From Ciona intestinalis (Eukaryota; Chordata; Ascidiacea; Phlebobranchia; Cionidae): a stretch of DNA of 64,000 bases. Position numbers and translations under genes: made by a program. The stretch is taken from positions 1 to 64,000 of the forward strand of contig NW_004190444.2 of NCBI RefSeq assembly GCF_000224145.3. The letters run 5' to 3'. The notes beneath the pieces are model-generated. The model searched no databases, was not told the DNA's origin, and saw nothing but the letters and a program-made list of their open reading frames with translations. Below are positions 45,095-63,300 of this stretch, in pieces; the stretch's first letter is position 1; every line of letters begins with the position of its first letter.

Positions 45095-45205
45095 AAAGTA
45101 ACATACTTGGTAACTCGTAAGCGTGCACGAGGTGTATGAAACAGAACACCCGTATTATAACGACTGTCGTTGCCCCGCCATGCGAAGATAAATAAGTTAC
45201 ATTTA
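45095..45205 (+). repeat. SINE 3-prime module
   Basis: AAGTAACATACTTGGTAACT, CACGAGGTGTATGAAACAGA, TATTATAACGACTGTCGTTG and CCATGCGAAGATAAATAAGT. It stands immediately beside, and in opposite orientation to, the full SINE at 44782-45075. Confidence 0.75.
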
Positions 45206-45587
45206 TTTATTAAATGACAACATTTAGCCAACCCTGGCTTATTTTGGTTGGAATGACTTTCACCCATGGTTGCCAGTTGCCACAGTCACATTGAAACCAA
45301 CGTAATTACATCTTTACTTCTGCGAGTAAAATACAGATACGGAACACCTGCCTTCAATTAAACCTAAGGTTACAGTCTGGAGCACAAAACCACAACGAAC
45401 TTGGTTAACCTCGTTGTTGAGACCGTTTTCGGCCAAATATAGGAAAACGGAAAACCTGAATACCAATGTAAACCCGTAGCTATGATGTGTATTAACATCC
45501 AGCGTTGTATGGGGTCGACATTCTTTGTTTGTTTTTTTTGGTGTAGATGTTTTATTGATTTCATTCTTTTATCTTTTTACACCGAGG

Positions 45588-45726
45588 CGAGCTACGCTGT
45601 AGTGTAAACGCCGCTTAAATGAACAAACAAAGAAATATCTACACTGACTTGCGCTGAACAACGCTGGGTGTAGGTATTTCTTTGTTTGTTTGTTTAAGCG
45701 GGGTTCACACTATACACTGTAGCTCG
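45588..45726. repeat. Foldback (inverted repeat), arms about 55 bp
   Basis: The left arm has AGCTACGCTGTAGTGTAAAC and CAAACAAAGAAATATCTACA. The right arm has GTGTAGGTATTTCTTTGTTT and TAAGCGGGGTTCACACTATA. The loop is about 25 nt. A related GTGTAGATATTTCTTTG occurs at 4866, so a foldback family is likely. Confidence 0.7.
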
Positions 45727-46149
45727 TAGATATTTCTTTGTTTGCTTTTTCACCCATGGACATTGTTTTACAACCCTACCATTTTCTCATTATTTAACCT
45801 GCCGTCACGCTCCAGTGCGAGACACAAAAATTACGGTTTACCTAATGACGTCATGAAAGGTGGCTGGGAGCAATAAAACCAGACGAGTCAAAGAATTTAG
45901 GTTTAGTTTAGTTGGAACCGCCGTAGCCAACGGGTTAGGCTGTGTATATGTGGTATAGGTTGAGTTAGCTGTAGTTGTATATAGGAGATAGGGGTTTAGA
46001 GTTATGGTTTCTTATGTACTACTTAATATAAAAAGAACGATAGCGAAGATCAAATGAACGAAGTGAGAGAAAAGGAGCGAAATACGGCATTCGTTAAAAA
46101 CTACTCGAGGAAGGTGTAACAACATTTCAATACAGTAGGGTTGAACAAT

Positions 46150-46420
46150 AGATGTAACTTGTTTATCCTCGCATGGCGGGGCAATGAGAGTCGTTATAAT
46201 ACGGGTGTTCTGCTTCATGCACCTCGTGTTCGCTTATGAGTTACCACGTATGTAACTTTGTGGGTGATTCTTCTTATTTATTTTTCAATGTATGGAAAAC
46301 AGCTCAGACAAACCATTAATGGACTACTGGGCTGAACCACGGCACCGACAAACTGTATTTAAAGTTACAGCCTTGAGTCTAACCAGTGGTTGTAAGGCGG
46401 TGATGAAATCTTTTGCTGAC
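46150..46420 (-). mobile_element. Diverged SINE copy, antisense
   Basis: TTATCCTCGCATGGCGGGGC, GTCGTTATAATACGGGTGTT and GAGTTACCACGTATGTAACT, then a degraded body ending in CCTTGAGTCTAACCAGTGG. The tRNA head is eroded. Confidence 0.65.
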
Positions 46421-46577
46421 GCCAAAAATGTAAAGAATTTGGCGAAGACAGATTAACTAAAGGTGTATGGGCGCGTGGGCCATTAAAGTTATGCTTCACA
46501 ACGATTGAGGCCATTAGGAATAAGCTTGGTATATAGTCAACGTCAGTATGTGTGATTTAACTGTTTATTATGTTGAA

Positions 46578-46775
46578 CTGTGGGGTAAGATGGGATAATG
46601 TTGTGGGGTAAGATGGGATATCGTTGGCACCAAAATCCAATATATTACAAACGCGCTTTCAACAATTAACAATGCTTTCATAGAGTCGGTGAGGATACAG
46701 TTATATAGTTTTGTTTGATACTAAATTGGACAAGAAAAGAGAATAAAAGCGTGTCCCAACTTACCCCACCCTAAT
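46578..46775. mobile_element. TIR/MITE-like element, second copy
   Basis: Two TGTGGGGTAAGATGGGATA units lie at the left and GTGTCCCAACTTACCCCACC at the right. The body has AACAATTAACAATGC and AAGAAAAGAGAATAAAAGCG, as in 5403-5655. It ends about 115 bp before the TMEM26 start codon. Confidence 0.65.
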
Positions 46776-46889
46776 ATATCATATAGCATTAGAATATCAT
46801 TTAACGACGTATAATAAAAATAATACTCTTGTCACATCTACAGAGATAGCACTGATGACGTCATAGGGCATAGATACGTCACCATTACC

Positions 46890-53291
<6,402 letters not shown>

Positions 53292-54063
53292 ACTATGTAT
53301 TGAATATACATTGTTATATATCAAGGTTACAGTTATCGAGTGTGGACTCGTTATAGCAGATGTTTCACCAAGTCTACTTAGTCTTTTACAAGCACTGATG
53401 ATGCCAACAGTTTAGGTAAAACACATGATGTATTTGTGCCAATAGTTCAACATTTTGAACATGTTATGTTTATATCTGACTTGTTACACAACTATTCTGG
53501 CCCAAAATTATTCTATTGATTAAACAACTTCAGTATAATTGTAAAAATAAATATTGGAAATTCATGTTTATAAAAATTACTTTTATTCGAATCAAATATT
53601 TTTTCATTTCTCTGACAATTAAAGTGAAATAGTTTGAATTATTTGGAAACACTTTGCCATTTAATTTTTTATCTGGAAACACTTTTAAATTCAGCCATTT
53701 AGATACAAAACTAAACTTGTTGGTAATTTATCCAAAAAGGAAAATAAATATTTCTTACTGACTTTTTTGTTCTTGTTCCAATTTCTTCTTGTTTGTTTAT
53801 TCTTCTTATTGCAACATTGCTACAAATAAATATTAACAAAAAGTGACTAAATTGTTTCTGTAATATAAGAGAGAGAGATTAAATAACATAACATGATTGG
53901 TGCCAAAGGAAAATATAACGCTCACTTTTTAAAAACATAACAAAAAACATCTGATGAAAAAATGTTCTTAGTCAGTGAGACATTGTTATTTAAATTCAAT
54001 ATCAATCTCTAAATAAATATACCAAAGTATTTATAGTTCACAGTACAACAGGGCCAATATGTT
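53292..54063. other. Convergent 3-prime ends of TMEM26 and HSPBAP1
   Basis: 770 bp of AT-rich DNA with no exon. The plus-strand AATAAA at 53546-53551 suits TMEM26. On the minus strand an AATAAA overlaps the HSPBAP1 stop codon itself (GAATAAAAC). Confidence 0.5.
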
Positions 54064-57000
54064 TTATTCCTTTGGTCCCCGTTTCAACAATTCACCAACA
54101 AGAGAGTCCACAACCTTTGGCGTCGACAAACATTCAACAAAATCTTGAAACGAAATTTTTTCAAAACTTCTTTTAAATTTTTTCGTAGATTTTTCTCGGC
54201 CGAGAATATTTTCCCAAATTCCAAATTTCTCAACACATTCTTCAAAAGTTAATTCTTTAACTGGAATTATTTCAACTCCTTCAGATACTGTATGACTACA
54301 CACATTATAATGAGCAGGAGGTTCACAATTATGACAATTTTCAGGTTTTTCTGATGTTTTTGAGGCAACACATTCAAAATTGTCGCTTTTTACAGGGTTT
54401 TTTTGAGTTTTTTGATCATCAGATTTAAATTGATTATGTCTTTTAGGATTTTCCAAGTTTTTTTTGTCATTTTTTTCTGTAGTTTTTGGTTTATGTTTTC
54501 TTTGTTTTTTTTTGTAATGCTCCACAGCCAATTGTAGGAATTCCAAGTCTTCTTGGATTGATAAGGTGGTTTCAGAAGGATTGAACCAGGAGGATGGAGG
54601 AGGAGGGTGGGAGGGATTGGAGGAGCAAGAGTGGGAGGAGAAGTGAGAGCAAGAGTGAGATGCTGATTTGACTATTAGTTTTGATGCGGCTTCTTTCACC
54701 CGAGTTAAATCATCTTCATCCTGGGAGGAAATAAAAGAAGTTGTTTGTATTTAGTGTGTTGGGTGTAACTGATAGGTAACAAGAATACATAAACCTGCCA
54801 AACAACCCATAAGTGACCACTGGGTTGAAGCAATGTCCATTAAGTGACTTGCCCAAGGACACATACGCCACAACGGTGGCAGATTTGAGCCTTGAACTCA
54901 TCATCCTCTGGCCTACAGGTCTAACCACCAAAACACTTTTTAACCAATTTTTCAAAATTTTAACCAATTTTTTTAAAGGTACACCTGATTGTCCTGCCCA
55001 AGGACACATACAGCTATCAGTACCGAGCATTGAACCCGGTATCCTTCAGTTACAATGCAAACACATATACACTGAGGCAGTGTCCGGCGCCGTGGCATAG
55101 TGGCTGCCTGTAACCAATAGGTATTGGGTCCAAGTTTCGACGCTGCTACCATTGTGGGCGTATGTGTCCTTGGTCAGGACACTTAACGGCAATGGCTCCA
55201 ACCCAGTGGTGACTAATGGGTTGTCCAAATTATCAGTCATATAAAAAAAAATAAAAAATAAATCCCCCAATACATAATCACCCACAAAGTAACATACATG
55301 GTAACTTGTAAGTTTGCACGAGGTGTTAAACCCGTGTGATAACGACTGTCGTTTTCCGGCCACACGAGGATAAAGTAAGTTACATTCATTCATTCAGTAC
55401 TGGACTGAATAGTTACCAGTAAATACATATAAACAAGCATATATAGAGAGACACAGAGAATGTATAAACAGAGTAAATACAAATATACATGAAATGCTTA
55501 CAGATGGAAACCATGCATTCACGCTTATACTTGTCTCCAAGTTTTCCACGTAATGCCACCATTGTTGTGGTACGTATAACATGTCACCTGGTTCCAATGT
55601 TATAACATGGGGGTGGCAGGATGTGAAACTGTAAAATAATATACATCATGCTCACTGTCAAGTTTATATAGACCGACGTTGCCACACCATGCAAGGATAA
55701 ATAAGTTAAATTTGATCCGATAGCTTTGTTAACAAATGCACATTATTATTATTTATGTTTTAATTCAAAGGCGCATTATACCAACCATCAATATCCCCAC
55801 CTTTACAATGTTGTATATTCATCTGATATTTGTTACTCTGACCAAAGAATAAATCCTTATTCGATCATATATAAGTCTGGGTGTTGGGGTAATAGGCCAA
55901 CTCTGGACTACATTCCGGTCCCTTGAAAGGGCCTCACCCATAGATAAATAACCACAGCCATAATAGCATTCCTGCCCCTTTTAGGCATAAATAAACAAGT
56001 CAAATTCATCCACTTATACACCTCATGCTCACCACCATCCACTTATACACCTCATGCTCACCACCATCCACTTATACACCTCATGTTCACCACCATCCAC
56101 TTATACACCTCATGTTCACCACCATCCACTTATACACCTCATGCTCACCACCATCCACTTATACACCTCATGCTCACCACCATCCACTTATACACCTCAT
56201 GCTCACCACCATCCACTTATACACCTCATGCTCACCACCATCCACTTATACACCTCATGCTCACCACCATCCCCACCTCTCATGCTCCTCCAGATCTGGA
56301 TGTTGAAGATCAACTTTACTGAAGACACTCGACTCCTCATAAGGGATGCGGGTCGGATGGAGGTGTTGGGAGTCCGAGGGCGGGAACAACATCCATCTCT
56401 TCCTCCCTTGGACCTGGAGGGAAGGAATGTACCTCATGCTCATGTCGAGACATTTTTACTTCATACACCTCATGCTCGCTGTCGAGTTATAACACGAGTG
56501 TTGCACACCATACATGGTGGCTTCATACACCTCATGCTCGCTGTCGAGTTATAACACGAGTGTTGCACACCATACATGGTGGCTTCAAACACCTCGTGCT
56601 CACTGTCGAGTTATAACACGAGTGTTGCACACCATACATGGTGGCTTCATACACCTCATGCTCACTGTCGAGTTATAACACGAGTGTTGCACACCATACA
56701 TGGTGGCTTCATACACCTCATGCTCACTGTCGAGTTATAACACGAGTGTTGCACACCATACATGGTGGCTTCATACACCTCATGCTCACTGTCGAGTTAT
56801 AACNNNNNNNNNNNNNNNNNNNNNNNNNNNNNNNNNNNNNNNNNNNNNNNNNNGAGTTATAACACGAGTGTTGCACACCATACATGGTGGCTTCATACAC
56901 CTCATGCTCACTGTCGAGTTATAACACGGGTGTTGCACACCATACATGGTGGCTTCATACACCTCATGCTCACTGTCGAGTTATAACACGAGTGTTGCAC

Positions 57001-58727
57001 ACCATACATGGTGGCTTCATACACCTCATGCTCACTGTCGAGTTATAACACGAGTGTTGCACACCATACATGGTGGCTTCATACACCTCATGCTCACTGT
57101 CGAGTTATAACACGAGTGTTGCACACCATACATGGTGGCTTCATACACCTCATGCTCACTGTCGAGTTATAACACGAGTGTTGCACACCATACATGGTGA
57201 CTTCATACACCTCATGCTCACTGTCGAGTTATAACACGAGTGTTGCACACCATACATGGTGACTTCATACACCTCTTGCTCACTGTCGAGTTATAACACG
57301 AGTGTTGCACACCATACATGGTGACTTCATACACCTCGTGCTCACTGTCGAGTTATAACACGAGTGTTGCACACCATACATGGTGGCTTCATACACCTCA
57401 TGCTCACTGTCGAGTTATAACACGATGTTTATCCTCAGCATACTTGGGGTTTAATACACAGACATGTGCTGTGAGTCACATACATACCTGTAATACAAGG
57501 TTGTATCCATAAGTATCATAATGGCAAACAGTATGAGCTCCTTGGGTGCCAATCCATATCGCACTGTCTGTTCCTTCAGTACCTGGAAGATAAACGATAT
57601 TTGCGATACAACACAAACTTCTTAGATATCTTGGAATACGACAGGGAAGATGAGAATAATAAAACAACGAAGAGAAAGGAATTAGCAGCAAAACAACAGT
57701 TGTTAAAACGCGGTAAAAATAAAAACTACTAGAAAGTCTTAAATCTCATTCACAACAAAGAGAAGGGAATTAGCATTTAGAAATATTCACAATGAAAAGA
57801 CAGGATATATCGACAAAACGACAATCGTTTAAACAGATATAGTTACCTGAAAATCCAAGGTCTTTCCATTGAATAAAATCCAAAACCTCAAAATCTTGAA
57901 CTTCGTTAAATAAGTCTCGAACGTAAATATAATCAGCGTAAACCCATTCGTTATTTAAGTCAATGTTGAATGAGTTTTGGTCGTTGTTTGAATTTATAAG
58001 TTGTATGAAGTCACTTATGGTTATGTTGATGTATCGACATTCCCCTTCCCATTGTAGATCTGGAATTATTATTATAATCAATTTATGTTGATAGAGTTTT
58101 ATATATAATCGGCCAACTTTTTCCTAACTCAGGTCCCATGACATGCCTCACTGTAGGACCTCACCCATATAGAATGTGCATTTACAATGTTGGAGTAATG
58201 AACCAACTCTGGTTTAAATCCCAGGTCCCATAACGTGCCTCACTGTAGGGCTTCACCCATATAGAATGTGCATATACAATGTTTGGGTAATGGGCCTAAA
58301 TCCCAGGGCTATGGTGTATAGGTTAGTGAGCATGAGATATATCTATCTACAGGACTCTCTTGATCTTAACTAATAAACCTTTTTCACAACCAAATTCTTA
58401 TCCTATTATTTTCGGACGATTTGTAAATTATTTGCCTTTTTTTTATCTTTGGGACATTATAAGAAATATTATTTTGCCAATATTAATTGTCTGTCTCTTT
58501 AGCAGACAAACTTAATAGTTAATGTATTATAAAACTACTACCTACTAACTTTCCGATTGTTTCTGGCCAACACGAGCTTTGATCTTTTTATCTCCTATCA
58601 TCCCTTGTAGGCGATTCAGGTCCAAACTTGAAACTTTCCACTCAAACACTTGGTTTACATTACGAAACACAACTGGGAGCTCCAACTTTTGTTCCGACAA
58701 ATATTTCTTTAAATTAAAACTTGCCAT
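54064..58727 (-). CDS. HSPBAP1: HSPBAP1, JmjC-domain protein, 6 exons, 468 aa
   Basis: Exons 58727-58550, 58059-57847, 57582-57488, 56413-56277, 55628-55502 and 54720-54064 join in frame. Human HSPBAP1 is 488 aa. N-terminal MASFNLKKYLSEQKLELPVV and EWVYADYIYVRDLF are followed by the double-stranded beta-helix core. Iron-binding H-x-D lies in GAHTVCHYDTYGYN. The core continues GRKRWMLFPPSDSQHLHPTR, IPYEESSVFSKVDLQHPDLE and the distal His region DMLYVPQQWWHYVE. The C-terminal exon is long, Ser/Lys-rich and poorly conserved, apart from SFQDFVECLSTPKVVDSLVG at the end, which matches the human tail. JmjC proteins of this group are predicted 2-oxoglutarate oxygenases. HSPBAP1 binds the small heat-shock protein Hsp27. 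Introns 3 and 4 are packed with satellites. Confidence 0.93.
54790..54935 (-). repeat. SINE body fragment, antisense, HSPBAP1 intron 5
   Basis: AACCCATAAGTGACCACTGG, CTTGCCCAAGGACACATACG and GAGCCTTGAACTCATCATCC. A tRNA-like head is just visible at its right end (CTACAGGTCTAACCACC). Confidence 0.7.
55084..55398 (+). mobile_element. Full-length tRNA-derived composite SINE, reference copy
   Basis: It starts CCGGCGCCGTGGCATAGTGG (pol III A-box match TGGCATAGTGG), then GGGTCCAAGTTTCGACGCTG (degenerate B-box region), body TGTGGGCGTATGTGTCCTTG and AACCCAGTGGTGACTAATGG, an A-rich linker, and the 3-prime module AAAGTAACATACATGGTAAC, GCACGAGGTG and TGATAACGACTGTCGTTTTC. It ends in ATTCATTCATTCAG. About 310 bp, no coding capacity. 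It sits in HSPBAP1 intron 5. Confidence 0.85.
56005..56275 (+). repeat. 29-bp minisatellite ending at the exon 4 donor of HSPBAP1
   Basis: Nine to ten units of CACTTATACACCTCATGCTC plus ACCACCATC, exactly 29 bp. The last unit changes to CCATCCCCACCTCTCATGCT, which contains the splice donor (GTGGGG on the minus strand) of exon 56413-56277. Confidence 0.9.
56450..57425 (+). repeat. 62-bp satellite, about 16 units, HSPBAP1 intron 3
   Basis: The unit carries GAGTTATAACACGAGTGTTG, CACACCATACATGGTGGCTT and CATACACCTCATGCTCACTG. Spacing of TCGAGTTATA is 62 bp (56481, 56543). Units are very similar, with G/A variants (GGCTTC or GACTTC, ATGCTCG or ATGCTCA). A 50-N gap interrupts it at 56804-56853. 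It fills most of the intron between exons 3 and 4. Confidence 0.93.
56804..56853. other. Assembly gap (50 N) inside the 62-bp satellite
   Basis: Both flanks are mid-unit satellite (GAGTTATAAC on each side), so the gap is a repeat collapse of unknown true size. Confidence 0.95.
58120..58310 (-). repeat. Two units of the CCATATAGAATGTGCAT repeat, HSPBAP1 intron 1
   Basis: GCCTCACTGTAGGACCTCAC, CCATATAGAATGTGCATTTA and AATGTTGGAGTAATGAACCA repeat twice, with a third partial. Same family as 38870-39320. Confidence 0.8.
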
Positions 58728-60317
58728 TCTAAACAACTAACCTGGTAAGAGGAAAATGTGAATGTACAAAAGCAAAGGAAAGCTACAAAACTGTTTTCGG
58801 TATATGGTTAATATAAAACAGATGTTCTTTAACCTTTTAGCCACAGCACACTTGTTTTTGGGTAGAGCAACAAATTAAAAAAAGATAATGTTATGCTCTT
58901 TCATAGAAATATTCATGGTTTCTAATACTTTTTCTTACAGCACATTTGGCTCACTGGATCTGTTTGTAGCACAAAACATTTTAAAAACTTTTACATCTAC
59001 AATTTTACAAAACACAAGCTGAAACGTTTTCACAATTATTGATATTTAGTGAATGTTACTGTATCAACAGTATGTAACAGCATGATGTAGCATATTCATT
59101 GAGAAGCCTTGGTATTACATGATACATTGAGGTCATTATTAAAGTAGGATTTCAATTTGAAATCCAGGAGATGTGGGGAACATGGTATAGGCAACAAAAA
59201 CAAAAGGTTTGTCAGAATACTTTAGCAGTTTTACAAAAAAAACGTGCCATACCATTTCTGGAAAAAATTGCTTATTTGTGAAAGTTACCGCACCAGTATT
59301 TCAGAGCTTAAGAAGCCTTGAGATTGGATAACAGATTGTTGGTATTAATGGGAGGGAGGGGGGGATACAAGTTAAAAAGCAACAGAACACAATAGATTTG
59401 ACCATATAGTTGCAACCATAGTAAAGATATTTGTGGATGTTTAAAACAGCAAAGAGGCAACATATTTATAAAGGCAGGGAAGTGACAGGTAGATATACAG
59501 TTACACCACAGGTTAGAGAAGCAATGACTTTTACCAGGTAGGCTATGCTTGCTTGTTCTGGAATGTCGTTTTACCATATGTAAATAATCTGGGTAACAAA
59601 TTCGGGTCAATGCATCAAAAAAGTGGATCAAACGTATAAAGACCACCATAGTAGGCACCTATACAGGAACAGTTTTATTTTGATAGCTAAAATTTGTCTA
59701 GCCACCAAATCAGTAACGAAAAACGCAACAATTTAAAACAAAAATAAATGAAAACATTTTAATTTTAATTAAATGCTGAAAATTTATTGTAATGAAATAT
59801 TGAAACTTTGCATTAAAACACAATTTCCATTGTTAAGTCACAAGCAACCAACAAACACATCTGCTGTTCGCGATTCTATAACATTATTTTGACACTGATT
59901 GGTGAAAACAGAAACATAATATTTGCACCAAGTCACAGAAAGCGGGGATTCATAATTATCAGGTGTATCTCTAATTCTCTAGAATAATAGTAGAGATACC
60001 TAGATAAAAGTAACCTGTTCATTACTGATATGTTGGTTTTCTTAAAAAATAAACTACCAGAATATAGACAGACACAAACACTTCAAACCCCAAGTCCACA
60101 GCACAAAAGGAACGTCTTTTCTACTCCCTCCAGCAACCTTAACACCAGCACGTTCTATCCTATATGGGTGAGGTCCTTGAGGATCTGGGATTTAGACCAG
60201 AGTTGCCCATTACCCCAACATTGTATATGCACATTCTATTCTATATGGGTGAGGTCCTACATTGAGGCATGCCATGGGATCTAGGATTTAAGATCAAAGC
60301 TGTCCCCAACCCCGACA
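58728..60317. other. Intergenic DNA between HSPBAP1 and the TASOR-like gene
   Basis: Both neighbours are on the minus strand, so this holds the HSPBAP1 promoter and the 3-prime flank of the TASOR-like gene. It is AT-rich with no recognised exon; a repeat copy lies at 60165-60310. Confidence 0.5.
60165..60310 (+). repeat. TATATGGGTGAGGTCCTAC repeat copy
   Basis: TCCTATATGGGTGAGGTCCT, GGGATTTAGACCAGAGTTGC and CCCCAACATTGTATATGCAC, then a second partial unit. It ends next to the stop codon of the TASOR-like gene, so it may form part of its 3-prime UTR. Confidence 0.75.
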
Positions 60318-63300
60318 CTAGCATCGTTGTACGTTGTATATTTTCATGATAGGGCTGAACCTCTGCGTCACATCTAATTTATCACGAGCCACGTTTTCCT
60401 CGAGTATTGCGCCGATGAATTGGTTTACGGTCGCTACGGCAACCCCTGCTTTACGTAGTGCCCTCCAGTGGTGGATCTTGTGGTCTTGGTCTGGTGATGA
60501 AACATAGAAAGCATATTTGAGGATACTGTAGCATAGAAAGAAAAAAAAAAATTGAAAAATTATTTTCACAAAAACTTGTTGAATGTGTTTTATTTAGGAT
60601 TCATTTCTTCATGGGTGAAGTTCTATATACAAACAAATACGCTGTGGTTAGGGCTGTGAATTTCCCTATTTTTTGTTTAACGGTTTACCGTTCAGTTTTA
60701 CCCGGTTAACCGATACAACTGTAATCCTAATAAAAGTGCCTTGTTTATCGATTTCTTTTCGCGAATTTAAAGGCACCTTTATGGCGTACGTATGGACTAT
60801 GCTTGCAATACACGCGCAAATGTCCTTAAGGTCAAAGTAATGCTTTCTTATTCGTTTTTAAACCTATTCTAAAACACCTGCGGGCTAAATAATCAACGTG
60901 TGAATTGCAATTATGACGCAAATAATCCACGTGTGAATTGCTATTATGTCGTAATCAATTGCCAGATCAAACAATCGCTATTATGATGCATGAATCCATG
61001 TGTGAATGCCTGCTATTTCGTAATAAACACGCTGCTTGGCTGAGGGAAACATTTAAGTTGTGTATTACACCAATATAATGTTGCAAAACTAGTTAGCCTG
61101 CGGTATTAACAATCGAGATTGACGCTGAATCTCCGTTGTAGGGCACTATCAAAGCAACAGCTTCCCTGCGCACTATGTCTTATCGCAAAGAACCAATTAA
61201 CGATCGGGAACACATGCTTTTCGTGTAAATAAGACAGATATTGATATACGTTTATGCCCTGTGACGTCATATTTCGGTTAACGACTTGAACTTTCAGTTG
61301 GCGGTTAACCAAATATGTTCGGTTAACCGGTTAACCGTTAACTTTTCCACAGCCCTAGCTGTGGTGACTAAAACTTAGTTGGCCACATCCGGTATTGCGT
61401 GATTACCGTCACTGCCTTCTTCTTGCAAACTCTTATTTGCCTTTTTCTTATCAATGTCGTTTTAGCATACGAATGTGAAGTCTAGCCGTTCATATAAAAT
61501 GATCTTGAATGAAACATTGCCACTATCGCTACAGCGCCGCCATAAATAAAAATTTACAAATATACAAATGCAAATAATATACAAATGCCATTTATAATAC
61601 ATGTAGCATTCTCACACAGACTTACCAACCAGGACAACCACATGTCTTGCGTTCTGTGCGTGTTTCAATTGCAATTGTATCGCTGTATCGAATACTTCCG
61701 ATGGAGTCGGGTCGTGCCCGTCGCTCTCCACTTGGATGGTGGAACGTGGTTTGTCATCCAACATTCGTAACACCGCATGGGAGAACTTGAATTGATCTTC
61801 AGTGGAGGAAACTTGGCTTTGTCTGAATAATAATGATGGTTGTTGTTTATTATTGGGGTTGTGTTATATAGGGGTGAGGACTTACACTGAGCCACGCCAT
61901 GGGACCTGGGATTTAGACCAGGGTTGGCCCATTACCCCAACATTGTATATGCACATTCTATTCTATATGAGTGAGGTCCTACAGTGAGGCATGCCATGGG
62001 ACCTGGGATTTAGACCAGAGTTGACCCATTACTTCAACATTGTATATGCACATTCTATTCTATATGGGTGAAGTCCTACAGTGAGGCACGCCATGGGACC
62101 TGGGGTTTAGACCAGAGTTGCCCCATCACTCCAACACCCAGAGTTATATACATAATCTCTAAAGTTGTAACCTTCATCTCAAACATGCTTTGCCATAATA
62201 CCTCAAACATTAACCACTGTCTTATACTTAATACAAAGCAGTAATAAAATATAAACTCACTTAATGTTATGAAGATGGCTCCGTATATGATGGTACAACG
62301 CCAACCGCCAAACATTACTACCATTGCTCCTCGATGGGAGGTTTCCTGTGCTTACTAACCATACAAAGAGTTGGAAGAACACAGCTGAAAGTAAGAGGGT
62401 AAGAGATTCAAATCCAGGCCAGGGTTGGAGAACCAGGGGCACAAAACTATACTTGGCTCTTTGTGTTTGTATAGAGACTAACACGTTTGTATGGAACTGG
62501 GTAAAAGGTGTTTCAGACTGAAAACTGGGGTGTTAAAACATATGATATCCCCTCTGTTTCAAAAGCTAGGGTGACATGTCACCCAGCCAATGTTACGCAT
62601 ATGACCTAACTACTACATTCGCATCATAGGCGTAACATCAGGAATCCTGGGTTCAAATCCCAGCCAGGGTTAAAAGAACCAGGGATCCTAGGTTCGAATC
62701 CAGGCCAGGGTTGGAGAACCAGGGATCCTGGGTTCGAATCCAGGCCGGGGTTGGAGAACCAGGAATCTTGGGTTCGAATCCAGCCCAGGGTTGGAGAACC
62801 AGGAATCCTGGGTTTGAACCCAGGCCAGGGTTGGAGAACCAGGGATCCTGGGTTTGAACCCAGGCCAGGGTTGGAGAACCAGGGACCCAGGCCTGGCCAG
62901 GGTTGGAGAACCAGGGATCCTGGGTTTGAACCCAGGCCAGGGTTGGAGAACCAGGGACCCAGGCCAGGGTTGAAGAACCAGGGACCCAGGCCAGGGTTGA
63001 AGAACCAGGGATCCAGGGTTCGAATCCAGGCCAGGTCAGCAGACACTCACCATGATTATTAAGCATCACGCTTGCAGACACCGGTATAATGATCCCACCT
63101 TCACCATTTAGTATGTTCAAGTACTGGTGGTCACGAACAGCACATGCGGAGTCAGCTTGCACGAACTGCACGCGGGCACCGGCGCATTTAAGCAAACCAA
63201 GGTAAGGCAGGGAAGGGAGGAGTTCGAGGTCACCTGACCTGGTATATAGGATTTCTATTGTAATGTTATGTTAACTTTTAATTAAAAGGTGGCATGATGT

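Larger units (their letters stand above)
43546..46889. other. Intergenic DNA with SINEs and foldback sequence
   Basis: No exon recognised. From 43546 to about 44640 it is very AT-rich and featureless. From 44780 it carries SINE copies (44782-45075, 45095-45205, 46150-46420), a foldback (45588-45726) and a TIR element (46578-46775). TGACGTCA sites at about 45845 and 46856 lie near the TMEM26 start. Confidence 0.5.

Noticed and set aside
56450-57425. Regular repeats considered as a CRISPR-like array.
   Set aside because: The repeats are head-to-tail with no unique spacers, in a eukaryotic intron. It is a satellite.
56025-57512. Open frames with repeated HLYTSCSPPSTYTPH and HTPHAHCRVITRVL peptides.
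   Set aside because: Translations of the 29-bp and 62-bp satellites inside HSPBAP1 introns.
62638-63035. B-box-rich units considered as tRNA genes.
   Set aside because: No A-box, no cloverleaf and no anticodon arm in the unit; only the B-box core is present.
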